A DNA stretch of 16,273 nt from UBA1067 sp963661055 (lineage in GTDB: Bacteria > Verrucomicrobiota > Kiritimatiellia > RFP12 > UBA1067), in the NCBI GenBank assembly GCA_963661055.1, contig CAVLAC010000042.1:1-16273 (forward strand), written 5' to 3'. Of this stretch, positions 1-6,985 are shown piece by piece (position 1 is the stretch's first letter; each line of letters starts with the position of its first letter). Below the pieces are notes generated by a model, which was not told the DNA's origin, ran no database searches, and saw only the letters and a program-made list of their open reading frames with translations. The position numbers and the translations under genes were made by a program.

Positions 1-456
1 GACCTCCTTACCATCCACGCGGCGGGCGGACGCGCTATGATTCGTGCGGCGGCGGACGCGGCGGCGACATTTGTGGCGAGTGCTCCTAAGGTTTTGGCTG
101 TGACGGTATTGACCTCGCTTGATGAGAGTGACCTCGCGGATATTGGTGTAGCTAATCGTACGAGCGCGGAGCAGGTGATCGCTCTCGCCAAACTCGCTGT
201 TGAAAATGGCGCGGCGGGGCTCGTGTCGAGTCCGAAAGAAGTCGCGGCACTTAGCGCGGCACTTCCGAAGGGGACGCTCTTCGTCACGCCTGGCGTGCGT
301 CCAGCGGGCGCGGCAGTCGGGGATCAGAAGCGTGTGGCGACACCGGCACAGGCGGTCCGTGATGGCGCGACACACCTTGTAATTGGACGCCCCATCGTGC
401 AAGCGGCAAATCCAGCGGAAGCGGCGCGGGCGATTAGGGCTGAAATCGCGGGCTAA
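1..456 (+). CDS. pyrF: Orotidine 5'-phosphate decarboxylase, 3' part (5' end outside window)
   Basis: PyrF decarboxylates OMP to UMP, the last step of de novo pyrimidine synthesis, in the cytoplasm. The reading frame is open from base 1, so the gene enters from the left and about 151 C-terminal residues are visible. The fragment begins with DLLTIHAAGGRAM, which matches the conserved (V/I)HA.GG..M strand of type I PyrF. It then shows a VLTSL strand, the phosphate-binding PGVRP segment and the closing GRPI motif before TAA. The catalytic Asp-x-Lys-x-x-Asp element lies upstream and cannot be checked. The next gene starts only 5 bases after the stop, so the two are probably co-transcribed. The ATG at 37 is an internal methionine, not the start. 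Confidence 0.95.
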   Translation, partial: DLLTIHAAGGRAMIRAAADAAATFVASAPKVLAVTVLTSLDESDLADIGVANRTSAEQVIALAKLAVENGAAGLVSSPKEVAALSAALPKGTLFVTPGVRPAGAAVGDQKRVATPAQAVRDGATHLVIGRPIVQAANPAEAARAIRAEIAG

Positions 457-461
457 AGAAT

Positions 462-1913
462 ATGAGCAGTAAAACTAACCGAGGAATCTTATCCTTTGCC
501 GCGCTCGCCGCGCTACTCGCGTGGACGGGCTGTCAGGCTTTGCGTGAGGCGCGTGAGACGCAAGATGAACTTGAGCCGAAAGGGCGTGTCGAGAACTCGG
601 TTAGCGCGGGGATGCCGTATGAAATAAAGGATGTCTCGCTGCCGAGTCTCGTTGAATTCGCGCTCACGAACCGTCCGTCTCTTCGGACGAGTGCCCTCGC
701 GGTGAAGGATGCGCGGCTCGCGCTTAAGGAGCTGGACGCTTCCGCGCCACTCGTGAGCGAAACGCCGTGGACCAGCTTCTCAATTTCTGCCTCGGGTGGA
801 TACGATGCGTCTAGTGGCGCGGCACCCTTGCGTGATTTGAAGTGGGATACTGAGGGGAGTGCATCTGCCGCGCTTTCGCTTGATATTCTCGCCTATGACT
901 TTGGGCGCTACAGTGCCAAGGCGCGGGAACAGAGTGAGAAGATTGTGGCGGCGGAACTTTCCTTTCTTGAAGATAGTTACACCGTCTTTGAGGAAGTGAC
1001 GGAATGCTTCTTTACGCTCTTAGAGAAAGACGCGCTTCTCGAGGTTGCGCTCACGAACCAAATTGAGTTTGCCTCCCACTTGCGGCAAGCGAAGGAGAAT
1101 CTCGAGGCGGGCGAAGGCAAGAAGTATGATGTTATGCGGGCGACTTATAATTACACGGACGCTTGTGAAAAGACGGTCAACGCCTCGAATGATGTGAGCA
1201 ATGCGGGGGCGGAAATGCTCCGTGCGCTCGGGATTGTCGTTTCGCGCGGCGATCGCGAGAAGATTGTTTGGCATTTGCGCAATCCGTTAAGGGAAATGCG
1301 CCGCGCTTTTGCTCCGACGGAAGTCACGGCATCTACGGTCTTTGAATTTGCGCGCACCAATGCGCCTACTTTGCAGGTAGAGCGGGCGTATTTGCGGGCG
1401 GCGAGCGCGGCAGTGGACGCGGCACGCGCTGATTTGTATCCGGAAATCTCGCTAAATGCGTCCCTTAACTGGACCGACCCCCTCTGGTACTGGAAGTGGG
1501 GCGTAAGTGCCGCGCAAGACCTTTTCGCGGGCTTTCGTAAAACTGCCGCGCTTGAACGCGCCACCGTCGCTTTGCGCCAGGCGGATGCTGAACTTGATGT
1601 TGCCGAGCAGAAACTTTCCCTTGATATTGCACTTGCCATTGCCGAACGCGACAATGCGCGCAATTCGTTTGAGACGGCAAAAGCGTCCGTCATGCAAGCG
1701 CGGGAGAATCTCGACATGGCCAATGAGCAGTTCCGTATTGGCGAACTTGATACGGTCGACTACAATACGGCGGTCAATGACTATACGACTTCGCTCGGCA
1801 ATCGGGTGACGGCATTTTATCGCGGACAAATTGCGGAGGCTAAATTGTTTGCATTGGCGGGGCTCAAGCCGCGCTATGCCCTCGGCTTTGTTTATGAGGA
1901 GGATATTAAATGA
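462..1913 (+). CDS. TolC-like outer membrane efflux lipoprotein
   Basis: This 483-residue protein is probably the outer-membrane and periplasmic channel of the tripartite exporter encoded by the next three genes. The N-terminus is a lipoprotein signal: basic residues, a hydrophobic stretch at about 9-22, then the lipobox A-W-T-G-C with Cys24 as the predicted lipidated residue. Gln at +2 is compatible with outer-membrane sorting if E. coli Lol rules apply. The rest is long, Ala/Glu-rich helical sequence in two halves, as expected for the duplicated OEP fold. The second half has the typical L..A...V.AARADL.P.IS pattern near residues 305-330 and an LF.GF/R...L..A segment near 350-370. The stop overlaps the adaptor start as ATGA. 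No strong ribosome site is visible before 462, so translation may be coupled to pyrF. I am confident of the family; the substrate is unknown. Confidence 0.9.
   Translation: MSSKTNRGILSFAALAALLAWTGCQALREARETQDELEPKGRVENSVSAGMPYEIKDVSLPSLVEFALTNRPSLRTSALAVKDARLALKELDASAPLVSETPWTSFSISASGGYDASSGAAPLRDLKWDTEGSASAALSLDILAYDFGRYSAKAREQSEKIVAAELSFLEDSYTVFEEVTECFFTLLEKDALLEVALTNQIEFASHLRQAKENLEAGEGKKYDVMRATYNYTDACEKTVNASNDVSNAGAEMLRALGIVVSRGDREKIVWHLRNPLREMRRAFAPTEVTASTVFEFARTNAPTLQVERAYLRAASAAVDAARADLYPEISLNASLNWTDPLWYWKWGVSAAQDLFAGFRKTAALERATVALRQADAELDVAEQKLSLDIALAIAERDNARNSFETAKASVMQARENLDMANEQFRIGELDTVDYNTAVNDYTTSLGNRVTAFYRGQIAEAKLFALAGLKPRYALGFVYEEDIK
1896..1902 (+). promoter_or_regulatory. Strong Shine-Dalgarno site for the macA-like adaptor
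   Basis: GAGGAGG lies inside the last codons of the upstream efflux gene, 7 bases before the ATG at 1910. It supports that start and shows that the ATGA overlap does not depend only on reinitiation. Confidence 0.8.
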
Positions 1914-3151
1914 AGAATCTAGGCATTTTCGCGTGCTTGGCACTCTCTTTGGCGGCAGGGTGCTCGAAGTTTGAGAACCAGCCCAAGGCGGGGGCTCTTT
2001 ATCGTACGGCACCTTTGGCGCGGACGGATATTGTGAGCACGGTGGAGGCGACGGGCACGGTCACGCCGCGCAATTCGTCCTCGGGCATTCCTGTGGGTGC
2101 GCAGGTTAATGGTAAGCTTATTAAGCTTTTTGTGGACTACAACTCAGAAGTCACGAATGGACAAGTCGTTGCGCTTATCGACCCCCAAGTTTATGACGCG
2201 ACTTATAAGGCCTCGGTGGCTAAGCTTGAGATGAATAAAGCTTCCGTCGCCCGTTGTGAGGCGGAACTCACCTATGCGGAAAAGACTTACGCGCGTAAAG
2301 CCCAACTTGCCGCGCGGGATATGGTTTCGCAAGCCGACTTGGACGCGGCACTTGAGTCGCGGGACGCGGAGCGGGCGAGTCTTGCGAGTGCCAAGGCGAG
2401 CGTGAAGCAGTGCGAGGCGGATGTGAGTCAGGCGAAAGCGAATCTCGATTACTGCACCATTGTCTCGCCTGTCGATGGTATTGTCATTGACCGCAAGGTG
2501 GAGGAGGGCGAGACGGTCGTTTCTTCCTATAATGCTGTCCCAGTCCTGACGATTGCGGAAGACCTCAAGACCATTTGGATTGAGGCAACCGTTCCTGAGG
2601 CAGACATTGGTCAAATCAAGGTTGGGCAACCCGTTTCCTTCACGGCGGACGCTTATCGGCGGCGCTTTACGGGGAAGGTCCGTCAAATTCGCCGCGCGGC
2701 GACGACGGAAAATAATGTCGTTACCTTCCCTGTCATTGTGGAAGCGGAAAACCCTGATGAGATGCTCTTCCCGGGTATGACCGCGACACTTTCAATTGAA
2801 ACGGGGCGGGCGGAAAATGTAGTCGCCATTACGAGCGCGGCATTTAGGTTCCGTCCCAAAGACGAGGATTTGGCGAAGTTGCCCGAGGATTCTGTTCCGC
2901 AAGGTCCGAAGCTTTGGTTCGCGGCGGAAGATGGTACGCTCCATCCCGTCGCCGTTAAGCGCGGCGTTGCCGACACCTCCTTTACGGAAGTCACCGCGAC
3001 AAATGGTGAGGCGCTTGAGGGACGCCAAGCGGTCATTGGCTATCAGACCACGGCTACTGTAGAAACCAATGAGGCGGATAATCCCTTTATGCCGAAGATG
3101 CCCAAGCACAACAAGAATAAAGGCACGGCTCCCGAGCCCAAGAAGCAGTAA
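1910..3151 (+). CDS. macA: MacA-like periplasmic adaptor (membrane fusion lipoprotein)
   Basis: This 413-residue adaptor of the HlyD/MacA family would bridge the MacB-type permease and the TolC-like channel. It has a lipoprotein signal ending in L-A-A-G-C, with Cys18 lipidated and Ser at +2. The first half of the lipoyl domain (about 60-92) contains G.PVGAQV.G.L and a GQV.A.ID segment. An Ala/Glu/Lys-rich helical hairpin follows (about 95-178). The second lipoyl half has YCTIVSPVDG.V near 180-190, and beta-barrel and membrane-proximal domains complete the fold. The C-terminal 20 or so residues are a Pro/Lys/Asn-rich tail (PFMPKMPKHNKNK). E. coli MacA is held by a transmembrane anchor, so the lipid anchor is a difference, though lipoprotein adaptors are common. 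Ser at +2 would predict outer-membrane sorting under E. coli rules, which is odd for an adaptor that must contact the inner-membrane permease. Confidence 0.92.
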   Translation: MKNLGIFACLALSLAAGCSKFENQPKAGALYRTAPLARTDIVSTVEATGTVTPRNSSSGIPVGAQVNGKLIKLFVDYNSEVTNGQVVALIDPQVYDATYKASVAKLEMNKASVARCEAELTYAEKTYARKAQLAARDMVSQADLDAALESRDAERASLASAKASVKQCEADVSQAKANLDYCTIVSPVDGIVIDRKVEEGETVVSSYNAVPVLTIAEDLKTIWIEATVPEADIGQIKVGQPVSFTADAYRRRFTGKVRQIRRAATTENNVVTFPVIVEAENPDEMLFPGMTATLSIETGRAENVVAITSAAFRFRPKDEDLAKLPEDSVPQGPKLWFAAEDGTLHPVAVKRGVADTSFTEVTATNGEALEGRQAVIGYQTTATVETNEADNPFMPKMPKHNKNKGTAPEPKKQ

Positions 3152-3155
3152 CGAA

Positions 3156-3899
3156 ATGTCCGCCTTAATTGACATACGCGATATGTACAAAATCTACGCG
3201 CTCGGGGAAGAGCCCGTGCACGCGCTAGATGGTGTCTCGCTCAGTATCGCGACGGGCGAATTTGTGGCGATTATGGGGGCCTCGGGCTCAGGCAAGTCGA
3301 CGCTCCTCAATATCCTTGGCTGTTTGGATACGCCCACGAAGGGTTCGTATCGCTTGGACGGAATTGAAGTCGCTTCACGGACGCGTGCGGAACTTGCGCG
3401 GATTCGCAATCAGAAGCTCGGCTTTGTCTTTCAGAACTTCAATCTTCTGCCGCGTACGAGTGCAATTGAGAATGTGGAATTGCCTGACTTCTATCTCAAT
3501 CGACTCAACCACTCCCAGCGGCGGGCGCGGGCACTCGATTTGCTGACGCGTGTTGGACTCGGCGGGCGCGGCACTCATACCCCCGCACAACTCTCGGGCG
3601 GACAGCAACAGCGCGTTGCCATTGCCCGTGCGCTGATGAATAATCCGCCTGTACTTTTCGCGGATGAGCCGACGGGCAACCTCGATACGAAGAGTTCCGT
3701 TGAGATAATGAACCTCTTCACGCAACTTTCGGAAGAAGGCATTACCATTGTTATGGTGACTCACGAAGACGATATTGCCGCGTACGCCAAGCGCCATATC
3801 GTTATGCGCGATGGTAAAGTGATGCGTGATGACCACGGTGAGGGCGGACGCAAGAATGTGGACGAGGTGGCGCGTTTTGTGAAGGAGGCGCTCACGTGA
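3156..3899 (+). CDS. macB: MacB/LolD-type ABC transporter ATPase
   Basis: This 247-residue ATPase would power the adjacent FtsX-type permease from the cytoplasmic side. Walker A is GASGSGKST (41-49), followed by a Q-loop FVFQNFNLLP, the signature LSGGQQQR (146-153), Walker B VLFADEPT (166-173) and the H-loop His203 in MVTHE. The FQ.FNLLP and GNLDT wording is typical of the MacB/LolD/FtsE group. In E. coli MacB, ATPase and permease are one chain; here they are separate, as in YknY/YknZ-type systems. I chose the ATG at 3156 because it gives the normal family N-terminus (MSALIDIRDMYKIY). The upstream in-frame ATG at 3069 would add a 29-residue tail that merely reads through the end of macA in another frame. 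The stop overlaps the permease start. Confidence 0.93.
   Translation: MSALIDIRDMYKIYALGEEPVHALDGVSLSIATGEFVAIMGASGSGKSTLLNILGCLDTPTKGSYRLDGIEVASRTRAELARIRNQKLGFVFQNFNLLPRTSAIENVELPDFYLNRLNHSQRRARALDLLTRVGLGGRGTHTPAQLSGGQQQRVAIARALMNNPPVLFADEPTGNLDTKSSVEIMNLFTQLSEEGITIVMVTHEDDIAAYAKRHIVMRDGKVMRDDHGEGGRKNVDEVARFVKEALT
3882..3888 (+). promoter_or_regulatory. Shine-Dalgarno site that fixes a GTG start
   Basis: AAGGAGG sits 7 bases before GTG at 3896. It supports GTG as the permease start even though it overlaps the stop of the ATPase gene (GTGA). Confidence 0.8.
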
Positions 3900-5122
3900 A
3901 CTTTGGGATGATATTCAAGGTCGCCTGTCGCGCCATTCTGCGTAATAAGACGCGTTCGCTTTTGACGTGCCTTGGCATTATCGTCGGCATCGCGGCAGTT
4001 ATCGCGGTTATGGCGATTGGGCAGGGTGCGCAAGCCTTGATGGTCAAGGAAATCTCGTCCATTGGTAATAATCTTGTGATGGTCTTTCCTGAGCGGCGCA
4101 ATCGCGGCGCGGTTTCGTCGGGTATGGGGCAAGGCGAGACGATGACGGCGGGGGATGCCGAGGCGATTAAGAAAGAGCTCTCTCATCTCGTGCAAGGCGT
4201 GAGCCCGAGCGTGCGCTCGACGGTGCAGATGATGTATGGCGCGAAGAATTGGTCGGGCAATGTTCAGGGCTGTTCAACGGATATTACGCTTATTAGTAAT
4301 TGGACCGTCTCGGAGGGACGCTTCTTCTCTGAGGAAGATGAACAGCGCTGTGCCCGTGTTTGTGTCGTTGGTACGACGGTCGTCGCGAACTTGTTTGAGG
4401 ATGAAGACCCCATTGGCAAGACCTTGCGGCTCAATAATATGACCTTCAAAGTCATTGGCGTTCTTGGCTCGAAGGGGGCTAATAACTGGGGGCAAGACCA
4501 GGACGATGTTATTATGGCACCCTACACAAGCGTCCAGCGGTATTTGAAACGGTCAAAGTTCCGTACCATCAATATGATGAGTATTTCGCTTCGTTCGATG
4601 GATGACCTTGAGGAGGCTAAGCGCGAGATTTCCGCGCTCCTGCGCCAACGGCACAATCTCGCCGATTATCAAGATGACGACTTTGAGACGCGTGATACGA
4701 CGGAAATTATGAATACGATTGGGTCCGTCACAGGGCTGATGACGGTCCTCTTGACGGCGGTCGCGGCAATTTCGCTTCTCGTGGGCGGCATCGGCATTAT
4801 GAACATTATGCTCGTCTCGGTGACGGAACGAATCCGTGAGATTGGTCTTCGTATGGCGATTGGCGCGACCCCCGCGAATATCCTCTCGCAATTTATGCTA
4901 GAGGCCGTTGTGTTGTCGACGGTGGGCGGTGCATTCGGTGTTATCGTCGGCATTGCGGGTGCCCAAGGAATTGGCGTTTGGAAGAATTGGCCCATTCTCA
5001 TTGAAGCGGGACCCACCCTCGCGGCGTTTGTCTTCTCCTCTTTTGTGGGTATGTTCTTCGGCTTCTATCCCGCGTGGAGAGCCTCCAAGTTGAACCCGAT
5101 TGACTGCCTACGCTACGAATAA
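3896..5122 (+). CDS. macB: MacB-type FtsX-family ABC permease
   Basis: This 408-residue inner-membrane protein has MacB permease architecture. A first membrane segment (about 20-42, with G-I-I-V-G-I-A-A-V) is followed by a large periplasmic MacB_PCD domain (about 45-260, including EGR-F, GTTVVANLF and GKTLRLN segments). Three C-terminal membrane segments lie near 278-305, 330-360 and 372-392, and the chain ends in the conserved PAWRASKLNPIDCLRYE. The GGIGIMNIMLVSVTERIREIGLRMAIGA block is diagnostic of FtsX/MacB permeases. MacB-type pumps work by mechanotransmission, expelling substrates from the periplasm through the TolC channel. Possible substrates include macrolides, peptides or lipids, and nothing here selects among them. 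The GTG start is supported by a strong ribosome site. Confidence 0.93.
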   Translation: MNFGMIFKVACRAILRNKTRSLLTCLGIIVGIAAVIAVMAIGQGAQALMVKEISSIGNNLVMVFPERRNRGAVSSGMGQGETMTAGDAEAIKKELSHLVQGVSPSVRSTVQMMYGAKNWSGNVQGCSTDITLISNWTVSEGRFFSEEDEQRCARVCVVGTTVVANLFEDEDPIGKTLRLNNMTFKVIGVLGSKGANNWGQDQDDVIMAPYTSVQRYLKRSKFRTINMMSISLRSMDDLEEAKREISALLRQRHNLADYQDDDFETRDTTEIMNTIGSVTGLMTVLLTAVAAISLLVGGIGIMNIMLVSVTERIREIGLRMAIGATPANILSQFMLEAVVLSTVGGAFGVIVGIAGAQGIGVWKNWPILIEAGPTLAAFVFSSFVGMFFGFYPAWRASKLNPIDCLRYE

Positions 5123-5132
5123 CCATTTAATG

Positions 5133-5138
5133 AAAGGA
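5133..5138 (+). promoter_or_regulatory. Shine-Dalgarno site for the IMP cyclohydrolase gene
   Basis: AAAGGA lies 8 bases before the ATG at 5147, in the 24-base gap after the exporter operon. I see no convincing promoter in that gap. Confidence 0.65.
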
Positions 5139-5146
5139 ACCTTCAG

Positions 5147-5827
5147 ATGTCACTCAATATTGTAAAAGAAACGGATAACCTCGTGCCCATCAAGCATGTC
5201 TTGATGAGTGTCAGCGATAAGCGGGGGCTAGAAACCTTCGTGCCCGCGCTCGTTAAGGCGTGCCCGGGTGTTAAGATTTATTCGACAGGCGGCACTTATA
5301 CGAAGATTAAAGAGATTCTTGGTGACGCGGCGAAAGATACGCTTGTCGCGGTCTCGGACTACACGGGGCAACCTGAAATGCAGGGCGGACTCGTCAAGAC
5401 GCTCGATTTCAAGATTTATCTCGGCATTCTCTCTGAGAAATACAACGCGGCACATCAGGCGGACTTGAAGCGTCTCTCGGCGGAAGCCTTGGATATGGTG
5501 GTTGTGAACTTGTATCCGTTTAAGGAGACCGTCGCCAAGAGCGATGTCACGGCAGAAATGGCGCGTACGAATATTGACATTGGCGGGCCGTGTATGGTTC
5601 GTGCCTCGGCGAAGAATTATTTGCGCGTTGCTTCGGTGACAGATCCGAGTGACTATGACGCGATCGCGGCGGAACTCGCCGCGCAGAAGGGCGCAATTAG
5701 CTTTGCGACGCGCTTGCGGCTGATGAAGAAGGCATTTGCGCATACGGCGGACTACGATACGGCAATTGCCGCGTTTTTTGCCGCGCAGGCGACGGAAAAG
5801 GTAGAGGCGACTTACACGCTCCATTAA
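5147..5827 (+). CDS. purH: IMP cyclohydrolase, single domain (N-terminal half of PurH only)
   Basis: IMP cyclohydrolase closes FAICAR to IMP, the last step of purine synthesis. Bifunctional PurH has about 520 residues, with this domain followed by AICAR transformylase. This protein has only 226 residues and ends cleanly with TAA after the cyclohydrolase domain. The MGS-like fold is clear: LMSVSDKRGLETF, the STGGT phosphate loop (46-50), VKTLDFK (83-89), NLYPF (121-125) and IDIGGPCMVRASAKN (143-157). By analogy with vertebrate ATIC, the expected active-site residues Lys84, Tyr123, Asp144 and Lys156 are all present. The usual KTLHPK.H.GI stretch reads KTLDFKIYLGI, so two histidines and a proline are replaced. 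The family assignment is firm. That it works alone, with transformylase supplied elsewhere, is inference. Confidence 0.92.
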   Translation: MSLNIVKETDNLVPIKHVLMSVSDKRGLETFVPALVKACPGVKIYSTGGTYTKIKEILGDAAKDTLVAVSDYTGQPEMQGGLVKTLDFKIYLGILSEKYNAAHQADLKRLSAEALDMVVVNLYPFKETVAKSDVTAEMARTNIDIGGPCMVRASAKNYLRVASVTDPSDYDAIAAELAAQKGAISFATRLRLMKKAFAHTADYDTAIAAFFAAQATEKVEATYTLH

Positions 5828-5831
5828 GAGA

Positions 5832-6974
5832 ATGTTACCTTCTCATTTCATAGGCGCGACCTTCGATTCACGGCTCGTGAAGTCTGGCATGCTCTTCATT
5901 GCCTTAAAAGGCGAGAGCCAAGATGGTCACGCCTATATTCCAAAGGCACTCGAGGCGGGTGCGGTCGGGATTATTGATGGTTATGAGGAACTAAACCAAG
6001 CCGCACAAGAAAAGCGTGCGCGGCTGAAGGCGAAAGTCATTGCGGTCACGGGTTCGGCGGGCAAGACCACGACAAAGGAACTCCTGCGGACTTTCCTCGC
6101 GCCGCTCGGCAAAGTGCACGCGACGGAAGGCAACTTCAATAACCATATTGGCTTGCCAGTGACGATTCTGAATTGCCCTGATGACGCGGACTTCCTTGTC
6201 CTTGAGATGGGCACGAATCATCCAGGCGAAATTAAGAACTTGTGCCGCGTAGCGAGCCCTGATGTCGGCGTTATTACGAACATCGGTACAGCGCACCTCG
6301 AATATCTCGGTTCACAAGCGGGCATCGCTCAAGAAAAAGGAACGCTATTCGAGTGGGCGAAAGACTTTTGTGTCGCCTCCTTGAATTGCACAAAGCTGGA
6401 GATTCTGCGCGAGAAGGCGGCGGGCAAGTTGCGGGAGGTCAACCCCGCGCCTAGTGGACTCGCAAAAGCGGTCGCCCAAGTTCTGCCTGGGCAACACAAC
6501 CTCTCGAACGCGGCACTTGCGTTTGCTGTGGCATCCGCCTTTGGGCTTACCGAGGCGCAAGCGTGCGCGGCACTTTCGTCCCTGCGCCTCCCGGGTGCAC
6601 GGTGGCGTAAGGTTGAGAAGGGCGGTATTCATTTTATCGACGACACCTACAATGCTAACCCCGATTCAATGAAAGCCGTGCTCAAGGCACTCGCTGAATT
6701 GCCGAAAGACGGACGCAAACTTGCAGTCCTCGGGGATATGTTTGAGTTGGGTGCGGACTCGCCGCGCTACCATGCGGAGGTACTCGCCTTCGCGAAGTCC
6801 CTTGGGTTAGACGGTGTTTTTGTCGTGGGCGAGATGTTCGGGAAGTGCGCGAAAGAGAATGCGTTCGAATCCGTCGCCGCGCTTAAAGATGCCGCGCCGC
6901 GCTTATTTGCCGCTGGCGATACGGTCCTATTAAAAGCATCTCATAGCGTCCAATTAGGCGAAATTTTGGTATAA
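5832..6974 (+). CDS. murF: Compact UDP-N-acetylmuramoyl-tripeptide--D-alanyl-D-alanine ligase
   Basis: MurF adds D-Ala-D-Ala to UDP-MurNAc-tripeptide in cytoplasmic peptidoglycan precursor synthesis. Visible features are DSR...G.LF.ALKGE..DGH.Y (12-35), the ATP P-loop TGSAGKTT (73-80), EGNFNNHIGLP (99-109), EMGTNHPGEI (125-134), ITNIGTAHLEYLGS, the EKG motif with Lys169 at the expected carbamylated position, GQHNLSN (220-226) and DDTYNANPDSM (270-280). At 380 residues it is well short of the usual roughly 450. The first 25 or so residues of the N-terminal domain and several dozen residues between Lys169 and GQHN are missing. The frame is open throughout and no earlier start is available, so this looks like native compaction. 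It follows purH by 4 bases. Its stop codon lies inside the next promoter's TATAAT. Confidence 0.9.
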   Translation: MLPSHFIGATFDSRLVKSGMLFIALKGESQDGHAYIPKALEAGAVGIIDGYEELNQAAQEKRARLKAKVIAVTGSAGKTTTKELLRTFLAPLGKVHATEGNFNNHIGLPVTILNCPDDADFLVLEMGTNHPGEIKNLCRVASPDVGVITNIGTAHLEYLGSQAGIAQEKGTLFEWAKDFCVASLNCTKLEILREKAAGKLREVNPAPSGLAKAVAQVLPGQHNLSNAALAFAVASAFGLTEAQACAALSSLRLPGARWRKVEKGGIHFIDDTYNANPDSMKAVLKALAELPKDGRKLAVLGDMFELGADSPRYHAEVLAFAKSLGLDGVFVVGEMFGKCAKENAFESVAALKDAAPRLFAAGDTVLLKASHSVQLGEILV

Positions 6975-6985
6975 TATAGTGTGCA
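6957..6985 (+). promoter_or_regulatory. Extended -10 promoter for the GldA-like operon, predicted nearly leaderless
   Basis: The element reads GGCGA (6957-6961), five A/T bases, TGG (6967-6969), then TATAAT (6970-6975), followed by 10 bases and ATG at 6986. TGn plus TATAAT is a perfect extended -10. A start point about 7 bases after the hexamer would give a leader of only about 3-4 bases. No good -35 is visible at 16-18 bases. The TATAAT overlaps the murF stop codon. The same arrangement, base for base at the key positions, recurs on the minus strand at 16217-16245. Confidence 0.7.

Noticed and set aside
3069..3155. Upstream ATG that would lengthen the MacB-type ATPase by 29 residues.
   Set aside because: The extra residues are an out-of-frame reading of the macA end and do not resemble the family. 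ATG 3156 gives the standard N-terminus.
5134..5143. Small AAGG-AA-CCTT palindrome after the exporter operon as a terminator.
   Set aside because: The stem is only 4 bases, there is no T-run, and it contains the ribosome site of the next gene.
5147..5827. A broken or truncated purH pseudogene.
   Set aside because: The domain is complete with its active-site residues, ends at a natural domain boundary, has a good ribosome site and is followed at once by murF with no transformylase remnant.
5832..6974. Frameshifted murF.
   Set aside because: The frame is continuous and all catalytic motifs appear in order. The missing parts are clean deletions rather than shifted reading.
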